This document shows positions 1 to 7,164 of a stretch of DNA of 64,000 nt, piece after piece. Origin of the DNA: Dinoroseobacter sp. (GTDB lineage: Bacteria > Pseudomonadota > Alphaproteobacteria > Rhodobacterales > Rhodobacteraceae). The notes under the pieces were generated by a model. It saw only the letters and a list, made by a program, of their open reading frames with translations, searched no databases and was not told where the DNA came from. The position numbers were made by a program, and so were the translations under genes. The DNA is taken from assembly GCA_030066795.1 (NCBI GenBank), contig JASJAW010000005.1, positions 43,466-107,465 of the forward strand, in the 5' to 3' direction. The stretch's first letter is position 1. Each line of letters starts with the position of its first letter.

Positions 1-355
1 TGTTCTTTAGAAACGCTCAAAGCGTTGTCGCCGCTCTCAAGTGTCAGAGCGCTCTTGTGCAGGGGGCGATGGTGCCACCGGAGCACCGCAGAGTTCGCCA
101 AGAAGGATGGCGGGATTTACCAGGTTGTCTGAATGCTGGCGAAGCATCTGGGCTTTACAGGCATCTCCTTCTACTGGCCAGAGAATGGCGCAAACTGGGA
201 CTTCTGCGTTGGGCAGAAGTGACTTCTACCAGATTTAAAGAGCGTCATCCGACGCTAGCCCAGGTGTGCCTATGACCAGCGGAGTGATTATGAAGCATTC
301 ATGATCGAGAAAGGGAAAACACCAACGAAGGAAGACGCGGATTTCTTTAGCTTAA
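1..355 (+). pseudogene. Probable decayed coding region
   Basis: No intact gene is present, but protein-like stretches appear in different plus-strand frames. One frame near 8-90 reads RNAQSVVAALKCQSALVQG. A second, about 80-220, reads AEFAKKDGGIYQVV, then a TGA, then KHLGFTGISFYWPENGANW and a stop. Near 280-355 there is DYEAFMIEKGKTPTKEDAD. Protein-like text broken by frame changes and a stop suggests a frameshifted, dying gene cut by the window edge. I do not recognise the family. An intact homologue elsewhere would be needed to confirm decay. Confidence 0.3.
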
Positions 356-1282
356 TTAAGGCGCGCGCATCAGAAAATCCGGCATCAATCCAGACCTTTG
401 AATTGCCCGTTGCGCATCGCTTTGCCCGAAAAATCCGTAGTCGGTTATTAAGGCAGAGGCGATACCCGCAGTCTGCGCCCCCAATATATCGGTGTGCAAG
501 CTATCGCCAACCATGAGCACGCGGTCTTTTCTGACGGCGCCAACCCTTGCGAAGGCGAGATCGTAGATGTTGGCGAACGGCTTGCCAAAGAAACTTGGTT
601 TGATTCCTGTCTTGGCCGCGAGCCGATGCGCGTAGTGTCCCGGCTCCACCGACACGCCGGTTTCTCGCGGCGCAACGATGTCCGGGTTTCCGACCCAGAC
701 AGGACGTGACCGAGTAATCAGAGCAGCTTCGAGCAGTGCCTGTCGCTCTTCTGTCCACGCCGCTGATCCGAGCAGAAGAAAGCCCTCGGCAGCGTCGTAG
801 GCGGCAGTTTCTTCCCCAAGAAATGCCATCGATATTTCTTCAAGGTCACCTGTTCCAAACCGCTGTGTCGCCATAACACCCCAATGGCGCGGTGGCATGG
901 TTCGAAGCGCTTTCAGCAGCGTCGCGCGGCTTGAGATGACATCGGCGGGATCGAAATCGTAACCCAGCCGCTCATACCTTTCCATCAGCTTGGCATGCGG
1001 GTAGCCAGCCGCGTTGGTCACGACAAGAAATCGCTTGCCACGTGCGCGCAGCCCCGCGATCCGATCGGCGACGCCGGGAATTGCCGTTTCACCGATATTC
1101 AGAACCCCAAAGGCGTCGAGAAGAAATACATCGAACTGATCTGCGACAGCGTCGAGATTTTCGACAAAGCGCGCAGCCCCTGCCCGCTGCGCCGGCGGCA
1201 ACGCAGGACGTACTGCCTCATAGGCCTCAAACGCTTGTTCGGGTGTCAAATGATTGCCTTTCGGACCTTCGCAGACACCCAT
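356..1282 (-). CDS. HAD-superfamily class IIA hydrolase in the phosphonate operon
   Basis: A 308-aa HAD-fold protein of the class IIA (NagD-like) group. Motif I is FLLDAFGVLN, with nucleophile Asp56, but Phe58 stands where most HAD phosphatases have the D+2 acid. Motif II is FLVVTNAAG, the motif III lysine lies in FFGKPFANIYD, and motif IV is VLMVGDSLHTDILGA. The gene follows phnE and overlaps it, so it is probably the last gene of the transporter operon. The ATG at 1282 overlaps phnE by 37 nt; a TTG at 1249, whose TG overlaps the phnE stop, has AAAGG six nt upstream and may be the true start. Substrate unknown; some phosphate or phosphonate metabolite is the contextual guess. Confidence 0.85.
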   Translation of the reverse strand: MGVCEGPKGNHLTPEQAFEAYEAVRPALPPAQRAGAARFVENLDAVADQFDVFLLDAFGVLNIGETAIPGVADRIAGLRARGKRFLVVTNAAGYPHAKLMERYERLGYDFDPADVISSRATLLKALRTMPPRHWGVMATQRFGTGDLEEISMAFLGEETAAYDAAEGFLLLGSAAWTEERQALLEAALITRSRPVWVGNPDIVAPRETGVSVEPGHYAHRLAAKTGIKPSFFGKPFANIYDLAFARVGAVRKDRVLMVGDSLHTDILGAQTAGIASALITDYGFFGQSDAQRAIQRSGLMPDFLMRAP

Positions 1283-2058
1283 TCGCTGACGATCACGGTC
1301 AGGAGGATGAGGATGAGGATGACCGTGACCTGAGGCCATGCCAATACATTGAGCGAGGCTTGCAGCTTCAGGCCGATCCCCCCCGCACCGACCAGACCGA
1401 GGATAGTGCTTTCCCGGATATTGATATCCCAGCGAAAGACCGAAATGCCCCAGAACGCGGGCATAATCTGAGGCACGATCCCGTAGTTCAGCACCTGTGT
1501 CGGGCTCGCACCGGTCGCTTCAATCGCTTCGATCTGCTTGGCATCGGTCTCTTCGATCGCCTCATAGAGAAGCTTGCCGACAAACCCGATGGAGCGGAGC
1601 GCGATTGCGACAATCCCCGCCAGTATCCCGGGGCCAATGATCGCCACCAGAAGAAGCGCCCAGATCAGCGAGTTAATGGAGCGGGACGCCACAATGATGA
1701 AGAGCGCGATGGGGCGCAGGAAGCGTGCTGACGGAGTGGTATTGCGCGCAGCCAAAAACGCCACGGGCACGGCCATGATCACGCCAGCGATGGTCCCCAG
1801 AGTTGCGATATTCAGCGTGTCCCACATCGGCACCAACAGCTCGGGCAGGTAGCTCAGCCGCGGTGGCATCATACGGCCACCGATGTCGGCTGCCTGACGA
1901 GGCGCGTCCCAGACGAATGCCCAGATGGTGTTTTCCGTCATGAGCTGCCAGCACCACACAAACAGCGCCACAAGGGCAACCCAGCCCACCCACATCAGCA
2001 ATCGCCCGCGCGAAGTGCGGTGGGACCACGTCTGGCTGTAATGACTGACCTCACTCAT
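1246..2058 (-). CDS. phnE: Phosphonate ABC transporter, permease PhnE (second copy)
   Basis: A 270-aa inner-membrane permease of the binding-protein-dependent type. Hydrophobic segments include VGWVALVALFVWCW near residue 24 and a C-terminal VTVILILILLTVIVS. The cytoplasmic EAA-type loop that contacts the ATPase is visible as IEAIEATGASPTQVLNYGIVP. It overlaps the upstream permease by four bases (ATGA), so the two are translationally coupled and presumably form a heterodimeric channel. Family function is uptake of phosphonates or related phosphorus oxyanions; the actual substrate cannot be read from sequence. Confidence 0.93.
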   Translation of the reverse strand: MSEVSHYSQTWSHRTSRGRLLMWVGWVALVALFVWCWQLMTENTIWAFVWDAPRQAADIGGRMMPPRLSYLPELLVPMWDTLNIATLGTIAGVIMAVPVAFLAARNTTPSARFLRPIALFIIVASRSINSLIWALLLVAIIGPGILAGIVAIALRSIGFVGKLLYEAIEETDAKQIEAIEATGASPTQVLNYGIVPQIMPAFWGISVFRWDINIRESTILGLVGAGGIGLKLQASLNVLAWPQVTVILILILLTVIVSEWVSAKVRKAII

Positions 2059-2861
2059 TGCAGGAACTTCCTGAGATAGCTTGAGCCGTATTCTGCTACC
2101 ATGACAATCACGATGATGATCAACAGGATCGCGCCTGCGCTGTCATACTCATACCGGTCGATGGCGGTATTCAGCGTCGCGCCAATGCCACCCGCACCCA
2201 CAATCCCGATCACCGCACTTTCGCGAAAATTGATGTCGAGACGGTAGAGCGACAAACCGATGAGGCGCGGCATGACTTGTGGCTGGACGGCATAGTTGAC
2301 GAGTTGTGACCATGATGCGCCTGTTGCACGAACAGCCTCGGCTTGCGCCTCATCAATTTCTTCAATGTCATCGGCCAAGAGTTTGGCAAGAAAGCCAATA
2401 GTTGCGAAGCTGAGTGTCAGAAATCCGGCAAAGGGTCCAAAACCGAACATCGCTACGAGGAAGATCGCAATGATGACTTCCTGCAGTGATCGGCTGACTG
2501 CGATGATGGCGCGGCACGCCAAGTAGATCCAGGGTGGTGCAAGGTTCCTTGCGGCACCTATACCTATGGGCACGGAAATAAGAACACCGACGACGGTCGA
2601 TGTTAACGTCATTGTCAGGCTCTCAATCAGTCCCCTGTGGATGTCACTCCACCGGCTCGTGAAGTCAGGCTGGAGAAATCCCATGATGAACCGCTGGCCA
2701 CGCTCCAGACCAATGGACACGCGGTTCCAGTCCACATCAACCGTACTGGTCGCTGCAATAAGATAGACGAGAATGCCAAGCTGCAAACCGATCCGCCAGC
2801 GGCGATCGGTGATAATCTGCGGTGGGCGCCGCCAAGTTGTCGGATAGGTGGATTGGGTCAT
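2055..2861 (-). CDS. phnE: Phosphonate ABC transporter, permease PhnE (first copy)
   Basis: A 268-aa permease paralogous to the next gene, sharing the pattern of membrane spans and the EAA loop ([21 protein letters not shown]). The N-terminus has a span around [15 protein letters not shown] and the C-terminus is [15 protein letters not shown]. Its ATG overlaps the phnC stop by four bases and its own stop overlaps the next start, so phnC-phnE-phnE is a tightly coupled unit. Two PhnE-type permeases per operon are common in marine alphaproteobacteria and imply a heterodimer. Confidence 0.93.
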   Translation of the reverse strand: MTQSTYPTTWRRPPQIITDRRWRIGLQLGILVYLIAATSTVDVDWNRVSIGLERGQRFIMGFLQPDFTSRWSDIHRGLIESLTMTLTSTVVGVLISVPIGIGAARNLAPPWIYLACRAIIAVSRSLQEVIIAIFLVAMFGFGPFAGFLTLSFATIGFLAKLLADDIEEIDEAQAEAVRATGASWSQLVNYAVQPQVMPRLIGLSLYRLDINFRESAVIGIVGAGGIGATLNTAIDRYEYDSAGAILLIIIVIVMVAEYGSSYLRKFLQ

Positions 2862-3679
2862 CGCGCCAGCGCCGCCATCCGGTCTCTCGCGTCAGCTTCT
2901 GCGCTCTTCTGTTCTTCGTCGCCTTGGCGCATCGCGTGCCAGTCTTCTTCCCCGTAAATCGTGGTCAAAACGGTTTCGGAGAGCTCTGCGGGAGGACCAT
3001 CGAAGACCACCTGACCTGCGCGCAAGCCGACAATGCGCTGCATAAACTGCTGTGCAAGAGGCACGTCATGGATATTGACGATGGCCGGCAGTCCACGTTC
3101 TTCACAGATTTCGGTTAGCAGGCGCATGATCTGCCGGGAGGTTTTGGGATCAAGGCTGGCGGTCGGCTCGTCTACAAGTAACAACTCGGGCTCCTGCGCC
3201 AGCGCACGGGCGATACCGACCCGTTGGCGTTGACCGCCGGACAGGGCGTCCGCACGTTTGTCTGCCTGGTGCATGAGGCCGACACGGTCGAGCAACTGGA
3301 AAGCGCGGGCCACGTCAGCCCCTGGATAGCGGCGCAGAAAACTGCGCCAGAAAGGCACATACCCCAGTCGACCGGACAGGACGTTTTCCATTACCGTCAG
3401 GCGCTCCACAAGCGCGTATTCTTGGAAAATCATGCCGATCCGACGACGTTGCCGCCGCAGATCTGACTTTCCAATCTGAGCAAGGTCGACCTCACCCAGA
3501 AGTACCTTACCACTGGTTGGCTCAACCAGCCGATTGATACACCGGATCAACGTGGATTTGCCGGCTCCGGACGGCCCGATCAGGCCGACGAACTGCCCTT
3601 TCGGGATTTCCAGGCTGACATTCGTCAGCGCGGCGTCACCGGTTTTGTAGGTCTTTGACAGACCCTCTAGTCTCAGCAT
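2858..3679 (-). CDS. phnC: Phosphonate ABC transporter, ATP-binding protein PhnC
   Basis: A 273-aa ABC ATPase. Walker A is GPSGAGKST (residues 35-43), the Q-loop is [18 protein letters not shown], the signature is [17 protein letters not shown] and Walker B is [14 protein letters not shown]. The [21 protein letters not shown] stretch is typical of PhnC rather than of other importers. It energises the two PhnE permeases. The gene lies 75 nt after phnD, with a stable hairpin in the gap, and overlaps the first permease gene by four bases. Confidence 0.95.
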   Translation of the reverse strand: MLRLEGLSKTYKTGDAALTNVSLEIPKGQFVGLIGPSGAGKSTLIRCINRLVEPTSGKVLLGEVDLAQIGKSDLRRQRRRIGMIFQEYALVERLTVMENVLSGRLGYVPFWRSFLRRYPGADVARAFQLLDRVGLMHQADKRADALSGGQRQRVGIARALAQEPELLLVDEPTASLDPKTSRQIMRLLTEICEERGLPAIVNIHDVPLAQQFMQRIVGLRAGQVVFDGPPAELSETVLTTIYGEEDWHAMRQGDEEQKSAEADARDRMAALAR

Positions 3680-3700
3680 GCCCGCCCCCCGGACGCAAAG

Positions 3701-3731
3701 GGATGCGGGAGATGGTGTACCCCCCGCATCC
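3701..3731 (-). repeat. Hairpin between phnD and phnC
   Basis: Perfect 9-bp inverted repeat, GGATGCGGG at 3701-3709 and CCCGCATCC at 3723-3731, with a 13-nt loop. No T tract follows on the coding strand, so it is more likely an mRNA 3'-end stabiliser or partial terminator than a full terminator. Such a structure would leave more transcript for the binding protein than for the ATPase and permeases. Confidence 0.7.
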
Positions 3732-3754
3732 GATGTAGTCTTTGCTGACTTAGA

Positions 3755-4705
3755 TCAGTTGCACTCGTAGACGACGCCGTTGGCCTCATCGATGGTGCGA
3801 ATGACTGACCAGTCGTCCTTGAACGTGATCTCGATGAACTGGTCTTCGCCATTCCGGCCGAACTCTTCTGCTAAGGCCGTGCCTTCCCAATCGAAGCTGA
3901 AGAACGCCTCGCGGATGGCCTCCTGCAATTCCGGGGTCAGGTTATAGACAGTGCCGTATCCGGTCGTCGGAAAAGTTTGCGACTTGTAAACGATGACTAA
4001 CTGATCTTCGGTCACCACTTCACGGTCGATCATGCGGCCCTTGACCGAGTTTGCGATCGACGCAGCAATGTAGTCTTTGTTTGCGACACCAAGGATCGAG
4101 CTATCGTGGGCTCCCGAGAAGGTTGCTTCGAAATCGTCACCAGGCTTCATGCCGAATTCGGCGGCAAGGATGGCCGACGGCGCCTTGAAACCCGAGTTCG
4201 ATGTTTCGGAAGTGAATGCCAGCGTTTTCCCCTTCAGATCTTCGACCTTTTCGATGCCGGAGTCGGGATAAGTGATGATTTCCATCTCGTAGCCGAAGGA
4301 GCCATCTTCAGCCGCCATCATCGCAAACGGGCGGAACCCGGCACAGGCGACAGCCAACGGATTGGATCCGGTGTTGAAACCGGCGATATGGAGACGGCCA
4401 GCACGCATGGCTTCAATCTGAGCAGCGTTAGACTGCACCGGGAAGAACTGCACGTCTTTGCCGGTGGCTTCCGACAAGTGATCCAGGAAACCAGCCCAGA
4501 CTTCCGCATACACCGCGGGGTCTTCGACTGGCGTGTATGCGAAGATCAGTGTGCCGGGATCAATAAGCTCAGACGCGTCCGTCGGGATATCGGCAATTAG
4601 GTCGCCGTCGTTGTCCACATATCGGTCGCCAAGCTGAAACTCCGCTAACGTAGGAGTGGCAGTCGCCAGAGCGGCTATGGCTGTGAGCCGTGCTAAGTAC
4701 TTCAT
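3755..4705 (-). CDS. phnD: Phosphonate ABC transporter, periplasmic binding protein PhnD
   Basis: A 316-aa periplasmic solute-binding protein. The N-terminus is a typical Sec signal peptide (KYLARLTAIAALATATPTLA, cleavage likely after TLA). The mature protein has PhnD-family features: LIFAYTPVEDPAVYAEVW, the ligand-region motif MRAGRLHIAGFNTGSNPLAV, and KTLAFTSETSNSGFKAPSAI. It is the first gene of the operon; AGGGA sits about six nt before its ATG. The family binds phosphonates, phosphite or similar compounds; binding-site chemistry cannot be assigned here. The 259-nt gap to the divergent sulfatase gene should hold both promoters; I did not find a convincing Pho box. Confidence 0.93.
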   Translation of the reverse strand: MKYLARLTAIAALATATPTLAEFQLGDRYVDNDGDLIADIPTDASELIDPGTLIFAYTPVEDPAVYAEVWAGFLDHLSEATGKDVQFFPVQSNAAQIEAMRAGRLHIAGFNTGSNPLAVACAGFRPFAMMAAEDGSFGYEMEIITYPDSGIEKVEDLKGKTLAFTSETSNSGFKAPSAILAAEFGMKPGDDFEATFSGAHDSSILGVANKDYIAASIANSVKGRMIDREVVTEDQLVIVYKSQTFPTTGYGTVYNLTPELQEAIREAFFSFDWEGTALAEEFGRNGEDQFIEITFKDDWSVIRTIDEANGVVYECN

Positions 4706-4806
4706 GATTATTCCCTGTTTTCTAGCTTTCTTATCGCGCGGTATAGCGGTCAGTGTAACGCAAGAAAGACAAGCGTGTGAATGTTTTATGAAGCGCCGCG
4801 AAGCAG

Positions 4807-4826
4807 CTTCCCTAGATCTTGGGAAG
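4807..4826. promoter_or_regulatory. Inverted repeat in the phnD/sulfatase divergent region
   Basis: CTTCCC (4807-4812) and GGGAAG (4821-4826) flank an 8-nt centre containing AGATCT. The dyad lies about 100 nt upstream of phnD and 140 nt upstream of the sulfatase gene. It is a candidate operator for one or both divergent genes, but it is short and no regulator is encoded alongside. Confidence 0.3.
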
Positions 4827-4964
4827 TCGGGCGCGCCGGATCTTGCTGCTAGAAACGATTACGGCAAATCCCGCTTCGGGCGGCAAGCGGAGGTGGGTTT
4901 TGGTATACCTTGCCCACGTCGTGTAGTCTTTGGTGATCAGTCTTTAAGTTGCCGGATAAAATCG

Positions 4965-6377
4965 ATGCGTTCTCTCTTGTTTTTTGCCCTTTTTGCCAGC
5001 GTGGCGTCCCAATACGCTTCCTCTGTGTCTGCCCAATCACCCGAGCAGCCAAACGTAGTGGTCATGATGGTCGACAACTTGGGCTGGGGCGAACTTGGTG
5101 TGTATGGCGGTGGCGAACTGCGAGGAGCGAAAACACCGCGTCTGGATGCCCTCGCTGCAGAAGGCATGCGTCTTTTGAACTTCAACGTCGAGCCGCAATG
5201 TACCCCTAGCCGATCGGCCTTCATGACCGGCAGACGTCCGATCCGGTCCGCCACCACAAGAGTGGTATGGGGCGTCCCTTACGGGATGGTTGGATGGGAA
5301 GTTACCATGGCAGAGCTGTTTTCGGATGTTGGCTATGCGACTGGTATGTTCGGGAAGTGGCATCTGGGAGATTTGCCGGGACGCTTTCCCACGGATCAAG
5401 GGTTTGACGAGTGGTACGGAGTCGCGAACACCACCGACGAATCCCAGTATTCGTCTCAATTTCAGTTCGATGCGTCCGTCGCTGGCCAACCTATGATACA
5501 AGAAGCAAAACGCGACGAGACACCTCGGGACGTAAAGCCATACAGTCTCGACTCCCGCCGTCAGATAGATGGTGAACTGGCCGAGCGCGCGATCGACTTC
5601 ATGGAGCGGGCGGTCGCGGCCGACAAACCGTTCTTCGCCTTTATACCCTTCACACAACCCCACCTTCCGACACTACCGCATCCCGATTTCGACGGCATCA
5701 CCGGCAACGGTCACTACGCGGACGTGTTGGCTGAGATAGACTTTCGGTCTGGGCAGATCCTCGACGCAATCAGTGGACTTGAGGTCGAAGACGATACCAT
5801 CGTCATCTGGTTGAGCGATAACGGACCCGAGTACTTCCATCCTTGGCATGGGACAGCTGGTCCTTGGCGAGGTGCGTATTTTACCGCTTGGGAAGGGTCT
5901 TTGCGCGTACCGTTTCTAATTAGATGGCCCGGACGTATCACCGCCGGGACGACCAGCAACGAGATTGTCCATCTTGTGGACATGTTACCCACTCTGGGAC
6001 GAGTTGCTGGATACGAGCCCCCCGATGACCGGATCGTTGATGGCGTAGATCAACTAGACTTCTTTCTGGGACAGCAGTCTCAGTCGAACCGCGAGGGGTT
6101 CATCATCTACAACAACGACGATGTTTATGGCTACAAATGGCGAAACTGGAAGATGCATTTGATCGCGCTCGACGACATGAACAGTGACCCGCGCCCGCTC
6201 AATGTCCCACGCATCTACAATCTGATAACCGATCCCAAGGAAGAGTACGAAATCCAGGAAGAGTCGACCTGGGTACTGCCGGTTCTCTTCGAAAAAATCG
6301 TAGAGTTTCAAAGCACGCTTGTCGAAGAGCCACCGGTTCCGTTTGGCGTTTTGGAGCCCTACCAGCCAAAAAAATAG
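4965..6377 (+). CDS. Exported sulfatase-family (formylglycine) hydrolase
   Basis: The 470-aa product starts at ATG 4965 with a signal peptide (RSLLFFALFASVASQYASSV, then SAQ). It belongs to the alkaline-phosphatase/sulfatase superfamily: metal-site NVVVMMVDNLGWGELG, the formylglycine motif CTPSR with Cys79, GMFGKWHLGD, and the C-terminal metal site IVIWLSDNGPEY. Cys79 would be oxidised by a formylglycine-generating enzyme, none of which is seen here. Arylsulfatase is the default call. Phosphonate monoester hydrolases use the same active-site motif, and the gene is divergent from a phosphonate transporter, so a phospho- or phosphonate-ester substrate is possible. No clear ribosome-binding site precedes the chosen start; upstream in-frame codons do not look coding. 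Confidence 0.88.
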   Translation: MRSLLFFALFASVASQYASSVSAQSPEQPNVVVMMVDNLGWGELGVYGGGELRGAKTPRLDALAAEGMRLLNFNVEPQCTPSRSAFMTGRRPIRSATTRVVWGVPYGMVGWEVTMAELFSDVGYATGMFGKWHLGDLPGRFPTDQGFDEWYGVANTTDESQYSSQFQFDASVAGQPMIQEAKRDETPRDVKPYSLDSRRQIDGELAERAIDFMERAVAADKPFFAFIPFTQPHLPTLPHPDFDGITGNGHYADVLAEIDFRSGQILDAISGLEVEDDTIVIWLSDNGPEYFHPWHGTAGPWRGAYFTAWEGSLRVPFLIRWPGRITAGTTSNEIVHLVDMLPTLGRVAGYEPPDDRIVDGVDQLDFFLGQQSQSNREGFIIYNNDDVYGYKWRNWKMHLIALDDMNSDPRPLNVPRIYNLITDPKEEYEIQEESTWVLPVLFEKIVEFQSTLVEEPPVPFGVLEPYQPKK

Positions 6378-6387
6378 TCGACAGAGG

Positions 6388-6516
6388 CTAAAGCCACTGA
6401 ACCCGGATGAGACCGCCGGGCCCAATTGGGTAATCTTTCGGATCGGGCAGCGTAGCCGTATCAGACCCCTTGTGTCCTGGGTGGTGATACAGTCCGCGCA
6501 GCTCTGTTCCGACTAA
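6388..6516 (-). pseudogene. Possible C-terminal gene fragment
   Basis: Between the sulfatase and the response regulator a minus-strand frame has no start codon but reads as protein: LRGLYHHPGHKGSDTATLP, then DPKDYPIGPGGLIRVQWL and a TAG at 6388-6390. An upstream in-frame TAA closes it after about 44 codons. The Gly/Pro pattern looks more like a remnant C-terminus than random sequence. Family not recognised. Confidence 0.2.
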
Positions 6517-6522
6517 TTTCGA

Positions 6523-7164
6523 TTAACTGTGTGTGCGTGGATCGCTGAATAAGCCAGCCTTGAGACTGGTGTCTACCAGTTCTGCAACGGATCCCACGCC
6601 CATTTTCTCGAGGATACGCGCACGGTGGTGGTCGACAGTGCGTGGGCTGATCCCGAGCCGCCTGGCGATCTCTTTAGAGGAGTTCTGACCCGGATTGGTT
6701 GCAAGGATCAATGCGATCTCGCGCTCGCGGTCGGTTAAGGCCTGAAACTTTGCCAGAACGCCGGATGTTTGCAGCGTTGCCGCGCGCTGTCGCGCATCGG
6801 CTTCAAGCGCGGCTTCAATCCGTTCGATCAGAATGGATTGTTTGAAGGGTTTCTCCAGAAAATCAACCGCCCCCATTTTCATTGCTTCGACAGATTCTGG
6901 GATGCCACCATGGCCAGTGATGAAAATGATCGGAAGAAGAGTGCCCTGGTCTCGTAGGTGTTTTTGTAGTTGAAGACCGTTCATTTCCGGCATGCCATAG
7001 TCGAGGATCAGACAGCCCGAAAGGTCGGCATTTTGGGCATCCAGAAACTCCCGCGCCGATGCATAGGGCTTGACTGAGTAGCCCCGCAGCCCAAGGGCGC
7101 GAGAGAGCGAGCCGCGGATGTCCGCGTCGTCATCGACAAGAAAAACGAATGGGCCGTCATCCAT
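6523..7164 (-). CDS. FixJ/TodT-like response regulator (REC + LuxR HTH)
   Basis: A 213-aa two-domain regulator. The receiver domain (about residues 5-120) has the acidic pocket VDDDAD, phosphoacceptor Asp55 in ILDYGMPEMNG, the conserved Thr in FITGHGG and Lys105 in FLEKPF. A LuxR/FixJ-type helix-turn-helix follows (about 140-205), including LTDREREIALILA and SKEIARRLGISPRTVDHHR. Its ATG lies inside the end of the upstream kinase gene (8-nt overlap), so the two form one operon and almost certainly a cognate pair. Target genes are not evident; the neighbouring iron-ADH family gene and sulfatase gene are only positional candidates. Confidence 0.93.
   Translation of the reverse strand: MDDGPFVFLVDDDADIRGSLSRALGLRGYSVKPYASAREFLDAQNADLSGCLILDYGMPEMNGLQLQKHLRDQGTLLPIIFITGHGGIPESVEAMKMGAVDFLEKPFKQSILIERIEAALEADARQRAATLQTSGVLAKFQALTDREREIALILATNPGQNSSKEIARRLGISPRTVDHHRARILEKMGVGSVAELVDTSLKAGLFSDPRTHS

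Noticed and set aside
4706..4964. Pho box upstream of phnD
   Set aside because: Elements such as TTCAT and CATTCAC occur but not as two correctly spaced CTGTCAT-like halves.
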